In this document: positions 28,585 to 38,344 of the stretch, piece after piece | Position numbering within the stretch: position 1 is the stretch's first letter | Layout: each line of letters opens with the position of its first letter | NCBI RefSeq assembly: GCF_003667275.1 | Contig: NZ_RCNV01000002.1 | Coordinates: forward strand, 310,001-374,000 | DNA: 64,000 nucleotides | Reading direction: 5' to 3' | From: Mesonia aquimarina | Lineage (GTDB): Bacteria > Bacteroidota > Bacteroidia > Flavobacteriales > Flavobacteriaceae | Program-made: the position numbers and the translations under genes | The notes under the pieces: model-generated | What the model was told of the DNA's origin: nothing | The model's database searches: none | Seen by the model: the letters and a program-made list of their open reading frames with translations, nothing else

Positions 28585-29204
28585 AAAAATTAACGGAAGA
28601 AAACATTCAGTTTATACAAAATTACCTAAAAAATTCTGCGATTGAATATGATGATGTATTAACCGAAATGACAGATCATGTTGCTAGCGAATTAGAAACA
28701 CGTTTAGCCCAAAAAGACAATCAAGGTTTTTATGAAGAGTTTAAACAATATATGGTTCAGCATAAAAAAAGCTTGTTAGATAATGTTGGTAAATTCCGTA
28801 AGAAAGCATTTAAAAGAGTTGCAGTTTTACTATTAAAGAACTTGCTAACTCCAACAGTTTTAATTTCCAGTTTTATAATCGGATTAATCTTATTTTTTAT
28901 TCCTATTTCCTTAGCTAAAAATATGATGTATATTTTATTAGGATTAATGATTTTGGAAGTAATATTATTTATAGGCTTATATTGGAAAATTAAAATAAAA
29001 AAAGGAAAAAAGTACTCATGTTTAGTAAGCTTGGCATTAGTAATAGGTTGGTTTAATCAATTTTATTTTCAACTTTTTAATAAGGTTGCACTTGATAAAA
29101 ATGCATTTATTTTGTTGATGGTTTTTGTTTTGTTGAACGCTTCATTTCTAGTTTCCTCTATACAATTGGCAAAATATTATCGTAAAAATTATCAATTGTC
29201 ATGA
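28581..29204 (+). CDS. HAAS-like membrane protein, paralogue 2
   Basis: A 207-residue paralogue with the same layout. Its N-terminus ENIQFIQNYLKNSAIEYDD is nearly the same as that of copy 1, and the core VLTEMTDHVASELETRL is conserved. The membrane half is far more diverged, about four spans with a basic loop (KIKIKKGKKY). Both junctions are 4-base overlaps. This points to tandem duplication followed by change in the membrane half. Confidence 0.65.
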   Translation: MKKLTEENIQFIQNYLKNSAIEYDDVLTEMTDHVASELETRLAQKDNQGFYEEFKQYMVQHKKSLLDNVGKFRKKAFKRVAVLLLKNLLTPTVLISSFIIGLILFFIPISLAKNMMYILLGLMILEVILFIGLYWKIKIKKGKKYSCLVSLALVIGWFNQFYFQLFNKVALDKNAFILLMVFVLLNASFLVSSIQLAKYYRKNYQLS

Positions 29205-29908
29205 AAAAAGTAAACAAACAACAAATCGATCGTTTATACGAATTTACGCGGCAGCATTATGTTGAATATTACGATGTGCAAACCGAATTAGTAGATCATT
29301 TAGCCAACGCGATTGAAGAATATTGGGAAGAAAATCCCGATCAAGATTTTGAAGAATTACTCCAAAAAGAATTTAAGAAATTTGGTGTTTTTGGGTTTAT
29401 GGAAGTGGTTGAAAAACGGCAAAATGCAATGACCAAAAAATACTATAAAATGATTTTGGAAGAAGTAAAGTGTTTTTTGAAATTACCAAAAGTCATTATC
29501 AGTATTGTATTGAGTTGGATTTGTTTTTTTATAGTGTCAAACTTTAATTATGGTTTAAGAATTCTGGCAGTTGGAGTCGTGATTCTTATTTTTTCGAGTG
29601 TGTTTTATTCTGGATTTAACTTAAGGCGATTAAAAAAAAGAGTTAAATCTGGAAATAAAAAATTGTATCTACTAGAAGAAACTCTTTTGACATCGGGAGG
29701 TTTGCTTACAGTTTTATTTTTTCCGTATTATGTTCTTAATTTTGGAAACTTTTTTGATACTTCAGAAACCATCAGTTTACAAGGGCAAATCTTTGTAAGC
29801 TTTGTTTTTACTGCGGAATTTTTATTGCTCTATATTTCGGTATTTGTAATTCCTGGTAAAAAAGAAGAAATTTTAAAAAAGGCTTATCCAGAAATGGAAT
29901 TATCATAA
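29201..29908 (+). CDS. HAAS-like membrane protein, paralogue 3
   Basis: A 235-residue member, the most diverged: QQIDRLYEFTRQHYVEYYD and VQTELVDHLANAIEEYW replace the motifs of copies 1 and 2, and an extra acidic and helical segment precedes the spans. About four to five membrane spans follow. The D-V-x-T-E-x-x-D-H core is kept in all, so that is likely the interaction surface. Confidence 0.62.
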   Translation: MKKVNKQQIDRLYEFTRQHYVEYYDVQTELVDHLANAIEEYWEENPDQDFEELLQKEFKKFGVFGFMEVVEKRQNAMTKKYYKMILEEVKCFLKLPKVIISIVLSWICFFIVSNFNYGLRILAVGVVILIFSSVFYSGFNLRRLKKRVKSGNKKLYLLEETLLTSGGLLTVLFFPYYVLNFGNFFDTSETISLQGQIFVSFVFTAEFLLLYISVFVIPGKKEEILKKAYPEMELS

Positions 29909-29939
29909 TTTAGCGCTTCATTTTAAAAAAAAAACAGGA

Positions 29940-30569
29940 ATGAGAAAAAACGTTTTATTCAGTAAAAAACAGTTTTGCGCTCTTATTTTTTGCTTAAGCT
30001 GTAGCCTATCTTTTGCTCAAGATTTTTCTTATGGATTTTTATTAGGCGGTGTAGCGAAAAATATAACAAGTACGAATGAAGATTTTAAAACTTATAGCTC
30101 TAGAACTTGGCCGAAGGTGACAAAATTTCCATTAAGCATCGGTTTGTATGGCGATTATAAATTTTCAGAAAAAGCAGGTTTACTTACCAACCTTTTTTAT
30201 TCAGAAACAGCAGATGGATATGAAAATTACACTTCAAGAAAAGCAAGTATAAATCTACAACCGCTTATTAAGTTTGATGTTAACGGAGAGTACAATAAAG
30301 GTTTTTATGTACTTGGCGGAGCAAGAAGCACGTATGTTTTAAACAGAGATTTAGAAGATAATTGGAAACCGGACGAGCGAGATGAGGTGATCAGCGATTT
30401 TTATAAGCCTCTTAATTTTGGTGTAAATCTTGGTTTCGGTTTTTCTATTGGTAAATATATAGGCTTTCAAGTAATAGGAGATTATGGCTTTGCCATGTTA
30501 GAAGAGTATAAAACCAATACCATTGGTGCCTACGGAAATATTTACTTAAAACTGGATCAACTATTTTAG
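29940..30569 (+). CDS. Outer-membrane beta-barrel protein
   Basis: A 209-residue protein with a signal peptide ending near SLSFAQ (residue 27). After it come alternating amphipathic strands (YGFLLGGVAKNITS, LSIGLYGDYKFSEKAGLL, GVNLGFGFSIGKYIGFQV), the pattern of the small PorT-like outer-membrane barrels of Bacteroidota. The role is unknown; it lies between the PadR set and an ABC exporter. Confidence 0.75.
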   Translation: MRKNVLFSKKQFCALIFCLSCSLSFAQDFSYGFLLGGVAKNITSTNEDFKTYSSRTWPKVTKFPLSIGLYGDYKFSEKAGLLTNLFYSETADGYENYTSRKASINLQPLIKFDVNGEYNKGFYVLGGARSTYVLNRDLEDNWKPDERDEVISDFYKPLNFGVNLGFGFSIGKYIGFQVIGDYGFAMLEEYKTNTIGAYGNIYLKLDQLF

Positions 30570-30627
30570 TAAAGCTTGTAACAAAATCATAAAAATATAT
30601 ACTAACCCGGTAACCTAATCTAACAGT

Positions 30628-32100
30628 ATGTTTAAACGATTTTTATCTTTAGAGTGGAAACAGTTCTCGCGTTCCTCCTATTTTCAGAAAGGCCTAGCTA
30701 TAAAAATTTTACTCATTTTTGCCGCACTTTATTTTGGCGGAAGCTTTCTAGTATTAGGGACTACTGCATTTTTTATTTTAGAAGATGTTTTTCCGGGGCA
30801 AGATCCGCTTAATGTAGTTAATAATTACTTGATATTTTGGTTTTTAATCGATATGGCGTACCGGTATTTTATGCAGCAATTGCCGGTCATGAATATAAAA
30901 CCTTATATGATTATCCCCATAAAAAGAGAAACCGTTATTCATTATTTATTAGGAAAAACTACGGTCTCTTTTTTTAATTTTTTACCGCTATTTTTCTTTC
31001 TTCCATTTAGCATCGTATTGTTATTTCAAGGATATGCACCAATACAAGTAATTGCTTGGTTTTTTTCGATGTTGTTTTTTACCTTATCTATAAACTACCT
31101 TAATTTCTTATTGAATAAAAACGACAAGATTTTCTATACAATTTTGACGATTTTGGTTGCCGGAGTAGCCATAGAATATTATAACATTTATCCATTAGCC
31201 GAAAAAGCCGGAATATTTTTCAATACCATTTACGAAAAGTGGTATGCGGTTTTAATTCCTCTGTTGCTGATGGTTTTATTATACCGAAAAACCTATAGTT
31301 TTATTAGAAAAGGATTTTATTTGGATGCTGAAATATCTAAAAAAACCGAAACCGTAAAAACCTCAGAGTTGAATTGGTTAAATCGTTTTGGTAGAATAGC
31401 ACCATTTCTTAAAAATGATGTCCGGATGATCATGCGGAATAAACGCCCAAAACAAGTGCTTTTCATGTCTGGTTTATTTCTTTTTTATGGATTAATTTTC
31501 TATACCCAAGAAACTTACCAAAATATGCCTGCATTTTTAGCCTTTGCATCTATGTTTGTAACCGGTGGTTTTTTAATGTCCTTTGGGCAATTGGTGCCGT
31601 CTTGGGATAGCGAATATTATAAATTATTAATGAGTCAAAATATTCCTTACCGAGAATATTTAGAATCAAAATGGTTGCTTATGGTGGTTGCGGTGCTCAT
31701 TTCTTTTGTATTAAGCACGCCTTATATTTATTTTGGCTGGGATATTTTTGGAATGATCGCTGCCGGAGCTTTATTTAATGTTGGTTTAAATTCATTTATA
31801 ACATTGTATGGAGGCGTTTTAAACCGCGTGCCGATGGAATTAAACGTAAAAGCAAAAGCCTTTAGCAATACACAAGGTTTTAATCCTACACAATTACTTA
31901 TTGCTTTGCCTAAAATCTTTGGGCCAATGCTTATTTTCTACATTCCTTACAAACTTATCAATTTTGAAGCTGGAATTATTTTCCTAGCCTTGTGTGGACT
32001 TGCAGGAATAGTTTTCAAAAACTTTTTCCTGAATAAAATTGAAAAGATTTATCAAAAAAATAAGTACAAAACCATCGCCGCTTTTGATGAAAAAGCCTAA
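30628..32100 (+). CDS. ABC transporter permease, DUF5687-like
   Basis: A 490-residue membrane protein with about 12 spans and cytoplasmic charged loops, one near residues 230-270 (KKTETVKTSELNWLNRFGR). It resembles the ABC-2-like permeases annotated as DUF5687 in Bacteroidota. The ATPase gene follows 19 bases downstream, so together they form an exporter. Substrate unknown. The preceding PadR operon may control it, as PadR proteins often regulate efflux. Confidence 0.75.
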   Translation: MFKRFLSLEWKQFSRSSYFQKGLAIKILLIFAALYFGGSFLVLGTTAFFILEDVFPGQDPLNVVNNYLIFWFLIDMAYRYFMQQLPVMNIKPYMIIPIKRETVIHYLLGKTTVSFFNFLPLFFFLPFSIVLLFQGYAPIQVIAWFFSMLFFTLSINYLNFLLNKNDKIFYTILTILVAGVAIEYYNIYPLAEKAGIFFNTIYEKWYAVLIPLLLMVLLYRKTYSFIRKGFYLDAEISKKTETVKTSELNWLNRFGRIAPFLKNDVRMIMRNKRPKQVLFMSGLFLFYGLIFYTQETYQNMPAFLAFASMFVTGGFLMSFGQLVPSWDSEYYKLLMSQNIPYREYLESKWLLMVVAVLISFVLSTPYIYFGWDIFGMIAAGALFNVGLNSFITLYGGVLNRVPMELNVKAKAFSNTQGFNPTQLLIALPKIFGPMLIFYIPYKLINFEAGIIFLALCGLAGIVFKNFFLNKIEKIYQKNKYKTIAAFDEKA

Positions 32101-32119
32101 TTCAACTAAAACAAGAAAA

Positions 32120-32815
32120 ATGATTCACGTAAATAATCTTAGCAAATCTTATAACGGGACCACGGTTCTTCATATAGACAATTTAGAAATTCCAAAAGGA
32201 CAAAGTTTTGGATTGGTTGGAAATAATGGGGCCGGAAAAACAACATTTTTCAGCTTATTGCTAGATCTTATTCAGCCTTCTTCAGGAAATATTACCAATA
32301 ATGAAGTCATTGTAAATGAAAGCGAAGCCTGGAAACCCTTTACCTCTTCTTTTATTGATGAAAGTTTTTTAATAGGTTATTTAACGGCCGAAGAATATTT
32401 CTATTTTATTGGCGAATTACGGGGTCAGAACAAATCTGATGTAGATAAATTACTGGCAAAATTTGAAGACTTTTTTCATGGAGAAATTCTTCAGCAAAAA
32501 AAATACCTGAGAGATTTATCAAAAGGAAATCAGAAAAAAGCAGGAATCGTAGCCGCACTTATCGGTAATCCAGACGTAATTATTTTAGACGAACCTTTTG
32601 CCAATTTAGACCCAACCACACAAATCCGCTTAAAGCAACTTATTAAAGAATTAGCAAGCGAAAAAAATATCACTATACTTATTTCTAGTCACGACTTAAT
32701 TCACGTAACCGAAGTTTGCGAGCGTATTGTGGTTTTAGATAAAGGCGAAACCGTAAAAGACATCAAAACCAGCGAAGCAACTTTACAAGAATTAGAAGCT
32801 TATTTTTCGAGGTAA
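32120..32815 (+). CDS. ABC transporter ATP-binding protein
   Basis: A 231-residue ATPase with Walker A GNNGAGKTT, signature LSKGNQKKAG, Walker B VIILDEPFANLDP and the switch His in SSHDLIH. The signature is LSKGN rather than LSGGQ, as often in ABC-2 exporters. I chose the ATG at 32120 because the domain starts there (MIHVNNLSKSY); the frame is open upstream to 32039 within the permease gene. Confidence 0.92.
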   Translation: MIHVNNLSKSYNGTTVLHIDNLEIPKGQSFGLVGNNGAGKTTFFSLLLDLIQPSSGNITNNEVIVNESEAWKPFTSSFIDESFLIGYLTAEEYFYFIGELRGQNKSDVDKLLAKFEDFFHGEILQQKKYLRDLSKGNQKKAGIVAALIGNPDVIILDEPFANLDPTTQIRLKQLIKELASEKNITILISSHDLIHVTEVCERIVVLDKGETVKDIKTSEATLQELEAYFSR

Positions 32816-33285
32816 TTCATTATTCATGATCGATTAAAATAATAGAATACTACGCTCTTAGAAAATAGATTTTTGGTTATTATAATTTAAAAGCTAATAA
32901 AAAAGGGGTTGTTTAGAAATATTAATAAAACGTAATTCTGAATATATTCCGATAACTAAAGAATCTCACCTCATTGAAATACAAATCAATAGGAGAACCT
33001 GAATCAAAGTTCAGGTTGACAGCTTTAGACATTTAAGATAGCCTCAACAAATTTTAGCCATCATAAAATTACTGCAAACCAATCTAAAACTCAAAGTTTT
33101 CAGCTAGTTATTTTTAGTCCTACTTCTTGTTTCATACAGCGCAGCGGTCTTGATTCTTTAATTAGACATTAATGATACAAAAATCCTATTTTATCGTATT
33201 TTTTAAGCGCTTTTTCTTAAAAGAAATGTATTTTTACCCGCAATCATACTAAAAAAAGGATTACGCAGTTATTCTTTACAAGAAG
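32816..33285. other. Intergenic region with repeat element and unclear promoter
   Basis: 470 bases, AT-rich. Holds the second REP-like copy (32932-33020), a near-palindrome of TTTTTCTTAAAAGAAA type around 33210-33225 and, 3' of it, TATTTTTA as a weak -7 candidate for the PorW-like gene. No small ORF or structured RNA gene could be supported. Confidence 0.4.
32932..33020. repeat. REP/MITE-like element, copy 2 (shorter)
   Basis: Starts gtaattctgaatatattcc and ends agaacctgaatcaaagttca then ggttgac. The right end matches copy 1 at 24731-24756 with few changes; the left hairpin is decayed. Length is about 89 bases against 127 in copy 1. Confidence 0.55.
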
Positions 33286-35865
33286 ATGTTAATGAGTTTG
33301 AAGAATTACAAATCAGCTACTTACGCAAAAATAATACTTATCTTTGTTGCTATACTTTCTATTGCGGCTTGCTCCAGAAAGAAAAACAAATGGGTAAATC
33401 GTAACTTTCACGCCATGGGGGCTTATTATAATATCATTTATAATGGGCAATTAGCGCTAGAAGAAGGGCAGGCACAGTTACAGCAAGATTATCAAGATAA
33501 TTATTGGGAGATTCTTCCGGTAGAGCGCATGCAAATTACCAAAAAAGACCCTACCGATACCACGCAGCAAAACCCAAAATTTCAACGTGCCGAAGAAAAA
33601 GCAACCAAAGCAATTCAAAAACACAATATGCTTATTGCGGGAACCGAATATAATCCGCAAATGGATAAAGCTTTTATTTTATTAGGAAAAGCGCGCTATT
33701 TCGATCAACGTTTTTTTCCGGCTTTAGAATCCTTTAATTATATTTTAACCAATTATAAAGAAAGTGATCAATTGGTTACGGCAAAAATATGGCGCGAAAA
33801 AACCTATATGCGCATGGATAATAATGAGTTGGCGCTGCAAAACTTAAAAGAATTATTCAAACAAAATTTAGACTTTGAAGAAAAAGACCGCGTTGAAGCG
33901 AACGCTGCAATGGCACAAGCCTATTTAAATCTAGGGGAAATTGAAATGGCAATTCCTAACCTCGATACGGCTATAAAGTATACGCGCTCTAATGAACAAA
34001 AAGGACGCCTTTTATTTATTAAAGGACAAATTTATGATCGCTTAGATCAACAGGATAGTGCCAATGTTTCATTTGACAGAGTTATAGAGCTCAACCGAAA
34101 ATCGCCGCGCGTTTATATGATAAACGCTTATATGGAAAAGGCGAAAAATTTTGATATTGATGAAGGAGATCATATCGCTTTTCAAGAGTTGATGACCGAA
34201 ATGAAGGAAGATCGTGAAAACCGACCATTTTTAGACATCATTTATTATCAATTTGGGCAGTATTACAAAAAGACAGATACCGTACCAAAAGCAGTATATT
34301 ATTACAATAAGTCACTTCGTACCAATACACAAGATGAGTATTTGCGTTCTCGAAATTACCTTACCTTAGGCAATATCAATTTTGATTATGCAGAATATAA
34401 AGAAGCTGGTGCTTATTATGATAGTACGCTTACCAATTTACCGGAAAATACACGAGAATACCGTGCTATTCGTAAAAAAAGACAAAATTTAGACGATGTA
34501 ATTTTATATGAGGATATAGCGCAAAAAAACGATAGTATTCTTCGTTTAGTTGCCATGCCAGAAGCCGAGCGTCAAGCTTATTTCGGAAAAATAGCAGACA
34601 GTCTTAAAACCATTGCTATAACCGAAGCTGAAAAAGCAGATAAAGGCGTAGCACAAAATACCGGAACGGGAAATTTATTTGGAAAACAACAAAGTCAGAT
34701 AGGAAGTCAGCAATCTGCAGGAGAGTTTTATTTTTATAATAAAACACAAGCCGACTATGGGGTACAAGAGTTTAGATCGCTTTGGGGAAATATAGAATTA
34801 GCAGATAATTGGCGTTATGATCCCAAATCTAAAAATGGAAGTGACGAAGAAGCAGCTCCTAAAAAGAATGATTTAATTGCAAAGATTAATCAAGACCCCA
34901 AGTATGATCCACAAACTTATATTGATGAAATCCCGACAGATCAGCAATTAATTGACAGTCTTTCGGATGAGCGAAATTTCGCTTATTATCAATTGGGAAT
35001 TATTTATAAGGAAAAATTCAAGGAGTACGATTTGGCGACAGATAAGCTGGAAAAACTACTAAAAAATGATCCTGAAGAACGTTTAATTCTTCCTTCAAAA
35101 TATAACTTATATAAAATTTACACGACTACAGGAAATACAGAAAAAGCCAACCAGTGGAAACAAAATATCTTAACCAATCATCCGGATTCGCGTTATGCCA
35201 CAATTCTTAAAAATCCGCGGGGTTTACTAAACCAAGAAAACAGTCCCGAGGCTGTGTACACCAGCATTTATCGTAAATTTCAACAAGAGCAATACCAAGA
35301 AGTTATTGCTGATAGTAAAAAATACATTACAGAATTTACCGGCTTAGATATTGTACCAAAATTTGAATTGTTAAAAGCTACTGCAGAAGGGCGTTATTAT
35401 GGGTTTGAAGCATATAAAAAAGGCTTAAATTATGTTGCGTTAAATTATCCGCAAAGTGAAGAAGGAAAGCGTGCCGAAGATATTGTTTCCAATTCGTTAC
35501 CCGATTTAGAGCAAAAGCAATTTCAACCGGATACACCAGAAGACAGCTATAAATTAGTCTATCCGTTTTCTTTAGAAAATAAAGAGGAAATGAAACTTGT
35601 GAAACAAAAAGTAGATACCGCTTTAGTAGATTTCGGCTTTGAAAATTTACGAAGCTCTATCGATTTTTATACGCCTGAAAAAACCTTTATAACCATTCAC
35701 GGGTTCTCTTCAAAACTAGGAGCTATAGGATTTGGTGATAAGTTAAAGGAGGAAGAGGAGTATGAAATTGAACACGATAATTTTGGAATTTCCATGACAA
35801 ATTACGAAATTATACAAGTTCATAAAAATTTAGCCGAATACCTAAAACAAGAAAAAGTAGAATAA
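33286..35865 (+). CDS. sprE: T9SS lipoprotein PorW/SprE, TPR-rich
   Basis: An 859-residue lipoprotein: signal peptide with lipobox SIAAC (Cys at about residue 29), then many tetratricopeptide-type helical repeats (for example AEEKATKAIQKHNMLIAGTEY and QLGIIYKEKFKEYDLATDKL). Length, layout and position before bactofilin and the ATP synthase genes match PorW/SprE, which supports type IX secretion and gliding in Bacteroidota. It should sit in the periplasm or on the outer membrane. The T9SS-sorted protein at 57284 is a plausible client. Confidence 0.85.
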   Translation: MLMSLKNYKSATYAKIILIFVAILSIAACSRKKNKWVNRNFHAMGAYYNIIYNGQLALEEGQAQLQQDYQDNYWEILPVERMQITKKDPTDTTQQNPKFQRAEEKATKAIQKHNMLIAGTEYNPQMDKAFILLGKARYFDQRFFPALESFNYILTNYKESDQLVTAKIWREKTYMRMDNNELALQNLKELFKQNLDFEEKDRVEANAAMAQAYLNLGEIEMAIPNLDTAIKYTRSNEQKGRLLFIKGQIYDRLDQQDSANVSFDRVIELNRKSPRVYMINAYMEKAKNFDIDEGDHIAFQELMTEMKEDRENRPFLDIIYYQFGQYYKKTDTVPKAVYYYNKSLRTNTQDEYLRSRNYLTLGNINFDYAEYKEAGAYYDSTLTNLPENTREYRAIRKKRQNLDDVILYEDIAQKNDSILRLVAMPEAERQAYFGKIADSLKTIAITEAEKADKGVAQNTGTGNLFGKQQSQIGSQQSAGEFYFYNKTQADYGVQEFRSLWGNIELADNWRYDPKSKNGSDEEAAPKKNDLIAKINQDPKYDPQTYIDEIPTDQQLIDSLSDERNFAYYQLGIIYKEKFKEYDLATDKLEKLLKNDPEERLILPSKYNLYKIYTTTGNTEKANQWKQNILTNHPDSRYATILKNPRGLLNQENSPEAVYTSIYRKFQQEQYQEVIADSKKYITEFTGLDIVPKFELLKATAEGRYYGFEAYKKGLNYVALNYPQSEEGKRAEDIVSNSLPDLEQKQFQPDTPEDSYKLVYPFSLENKEEMKLVKQKVDTALVDFGFENLRSSIDFYTPEKTFITIHGFSSKLGAIGFGDKLKEEEEYEIEHDNFGISMTNYEIIQVHKNLAEYLKQEKVE

Positions 35866-35875
35866 AATTTACGCA

Positions 35876-36301
35876 ATGTTTTCAGAAAATAAAAAAAGTC
35901 GTCAGTCAGGAGAAGCGAGTAAAGAACAGAATAAAATTTCTCAAGGAACTTTAATAAAGGGAGATATAGAGGCAAAGGGTAGCTTTAGAATAGAAGGTAC
36001 AATTGAAGGTACCTTAAAAACCCCAGGGAAAGTAGTTCTAGGGAAAACAGGAGTTATAAAAGGAGATGTAGAATGCGAACATGCCGATTTTGAAGGAAGT
36101 TTCTCTGGAAATTTAACCGTCAAAGAAACCTTGAGCTTACGAAGTTCTGCGCATATTGAAGGCGAGGTAATTACCGGTAAATTAGCAATAGAACCCGGAG
36201 CAACATTTAATGCAACTTGCCAGATGAAAGGTGGCGTAAAATCGCTAAAAGATGAGCGAAGAAAAGAAAAACAACAATCCCAAGAAGGACAAACCGCTTA
36301 A
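35876..36301 (+). CDS. Bactofilin (polymer-forming cytoskeletal protein)
   Basis: A 141-residue protein with a right-handed beta-helix of repeated short strands (GTLIKGDIEAKGSFRIEGTI, GKVVLGKTGVIKGDVE, SLRSSAHIEGEVITGKLAIE). The ends are charged and disordered. Bactofilins self-assemble into filaments that localise envelope enzymes. It begins 10 bases after the PorW-like gene and its 3' end overlaps atpZ by 50 bases. Confidence 0.92.
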   Translation: MFSENKKSRQSGEASKEQNKISQGTLIKGDIEAKGSFRIEGTIEGTLKTPGKVVLGKTGVIKGDVECEHADFEGSFSGNLTVKETLSLRSSAHIEGEVITGKLAIEPGATFNATCQMKGGVKSLKDERRKEKQQSQEGQTA

Positions 36302-36491
36302 AAATTGGGCGGTATTATCGGGTATCGCCATTCAAATGGGGGTAACTATTTTTCTATTTGCTTGGGGCGGAAAAAAGATAGATGAAAAATACCCGCATGA
36401 AAATGATTGGTTTACTATTTTAGGAGTAATTTTTGGGGTCGCTATCTCACTTTATGCCGTGTTAAAACAACTCAAACAACTTAATAAATGA
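36252..36491 (+). CDS. AtpZ/AtpI family protein
   Basis: A 79-residue protein with a basic N-terminus and two membrane spans (NWAVLSGIAIQMGVTIFLFA; WFTILGVIFGVAISLYAVL). The family precedes F1Fo ATP synthase genes and is implicated in c-ring assembly or ion supply. It starts within the bactofilin gene, in another frame, and overlaps the next gene by 4 bases. Confidence 0.82.
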   Translation: MSEEKKNNNPKKDKPLKNWAVLSGIAIQMGVTIFLFAWGGKKIDEKYPHENDWFTILGVIFGVAISLYAVLKQLKQLNK

Positions 36492-36883
36492 AGATAAAAC
36501 AGGTTGCCTTCCAATTTACGGGAGTTCTTTTTTTATTAACAGGCTTAACTTATCTCGGACATCAATATCTTATCAATAAAGATGATCAAGTTCTGCAAAA
36601 GCTGATTGATTTCAGTTATAAATTTAACGTCGGGATTACTTTACTTTTTACAATCACCATATTTTTATTAAGTCAAAAACTTAAAGATCAGCTTGGTTTT
36701 GTATTTATGGTGGGAAGTTTTATTAAAATAGCCCTTTTCTTATTATGGCTAAAGACCTCCGCAATTTCAGTTGATAAATCAACTTATATGCATTTTTTTA
36801 TTCCTTATTTTCTTTGTTTAATTGTTGAAATATTTTATGTGAGTAAAATTTTAAGGAATATTAATTTCCAGAATGACAATTAA
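36488..36883 (+). CDS. Small four-span membrane protein, DUF6168-like
   Basis: A 131-residue protein with four hydrophobic segments and few conserved polar residues. Its position between atpZ and atpB matches a family I recall as DUF6168; it replaces the AtpI-type second gene seen in other bacteria. A role in ATP synthase assembly is likely by context only. Confidence 0.65.
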   Translation: MKIKQVAFQFTGVLFLLTGLTYLGHQYLINKDDQVLQKLIDFSYKFNVGITLLFTITIFLLSQKLKDQLGFVFMVGSFIKIALFLLWLKTSAISVDKSTYMHFFIPYFLCLIVEIFYVSKILRNINFQNDN

Positions 36884-36950
36884 TTAGGCTTCTTTTCAAT
36901 AAAAAAAAACTTATTAACCAATTCGTGTTATTTTTTAAGTTTTAATTATG

Positions 36951-36958
36951 TACATTTG
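36951..36958 (+). promoter_or_regulatory. Candidate -7 promoter box of atpB
   Basis: TACATTTG matches TAnnTTTG and is followed by c-a, the favoured TTTGCA context. It lies 34 bases before the atpB ATG. A -33 TTG is not obvious. This would give atpB-G a promoter separate from the upstream genes. Confidence 0.55.
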
Positions 36959-36991
36959 CACCGAAATTTAAAGACTGAAATTTTACCTGAA

Positions 36992-38104
36992 ATGCAAAAG
37001 GGAAACATAGTTAAGATTTTATTATTCTGTTTAGTTGCGTCAATTTCTTTTTCGGGGAATGCAAACGACCCACAAGAACATCAAGCAGAAGGTGGGACTC
37101 CTCACATCGATACCAAAACCGAAGTTCAAAATTATATCGATCATCACTTGCAAGATGCTTACGATTTTACATTATGGACAGATAGTGAAACTGGAGAGCA
37201 TGTTGGTTTTCCGTTACCGGTAATTTTAATTGATGAAGGTTTGAAAATTTTCTCTTCTTCTCGTTTTCACCACGGAGAAAGTGTAGCTGAGGTTGAAGGA
37301 AATTATTATAAAATCCACCATAATACTATTTACAAAACAAACGTTGCTGGCGATTTAAGTTTTGATGAAGAGCATCACGCTACAAATGAGAAACCGTTAG
37401 ATTTTTCAATCACTAAAAACGTATTCACAATTTTACTTACGTGTATATTGTTGTTTTTATTGTTTGGTTCATTAGCCAGATCGTATAGACATAAAGAAAT
37501 TCCCACTGGAATAGGTAGAGTTTTAGAACCATTGGTTTTGTATGTTCGCGACGATATTGCAATTCCTAATATCGGGGAGAAAAAGTACAGAAAGTTTATG
37601 GGCTTTTTGTTAACCGTATTCTTCTTTGTGTGGGTTTTAAACCTTTTAGGAATGACACCACTTGGGGTAAATGTTACAGGTAATATTGCTATTACAGCTT
37701 GTTTAGCATTATTCACTTATTTAATTACACAATTTAGTGGAACTAAAGATTATTGGAAGCATATTTTTTGGATGCCTGGTGTGCCAATCCTTATGAAAAT
37801 TATTCTTATTCCAATAGAATTATTAGGAACCTTAACAAAGCCATTTGCACTTATGGTACGTTTGTTTGCTAATATTACCGCTGGTCACGTTGTTATTATG
37901 AGCTTAATCGCTTTAATATTTGTGACTGACAATTTAGTAATGGATGGACCTATTTCAATATTTTTGACATTATTTATTTCAGTTATAGAATTATTAGTCG
38001 CCTTTTTACAGGCATATATATTTACTATGTTATCTGCGTTATTCATCGGTCTTGCAGTAGAAGAGCACGATCACGAACATTCAGAAACAAACGAAATTGT
38101 TTAA
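36992..38104 (+). CDS. atpB: F1Fo ATP synthase subunit a
   Basis: A 370-residue subunit with a signal-like N-terminus (LLFCLVASISFSGNA), a long periplasmic domain as in other Bacteroidota, then about six spans. The proton channel helix includes KPFALMVRLFANITAGHVVI, with the essential Arg in MVRLFANI. A TTG at 36956 is in frame but falls within the promoter box, so I use the ATG at 36992. Confidence 0.95.
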   Translation: MQKGNIVKILLFCLVASISFSGNANDPQEHQAEGGTPHIDTKTEVQNYIDHHLQDAYDFTLWTDSETGEHVGFPLPVILIDEGLKIFSSSRFHHGESVAEVEGNYYKIHHNTIYKTNVAGDLSFDEEHHATNEKPLDFSITKNVFTILLTCILLFLLFGSLARSYRHKEIPTGIGRVLEPLVLYVRDDIAIPNIGEKKYRKFMGFLLTVFFFVWVLNLLGMTPLGVNVTGNIAITACLALFTYLITQFSGTKDYWKHIFWMPGVPILMKIILIPIELLGTLTKPFALMVRLFANITAGHVVIMSLIALIFVTDNLVMDGPISIFLTLFISVIELLVAFLQAYIFTMLSALFIGLAVEEHDHEHSETNEIV

Positions 38105-38124
38105 TTATTAATTATAAATTTTAG

Positions 38125-38325
<201 letters not shown>

Positions 38326-38344
38326 GAATTAAACAAAAACAAAA

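Noticed and set aside
36956-36991. N-terminal extension of atpB from a TTG start
   Set aside because: The TTG is part of the TACATTTG promoter box. The ATG at 36992 gives a normal signal-like N-terminus.
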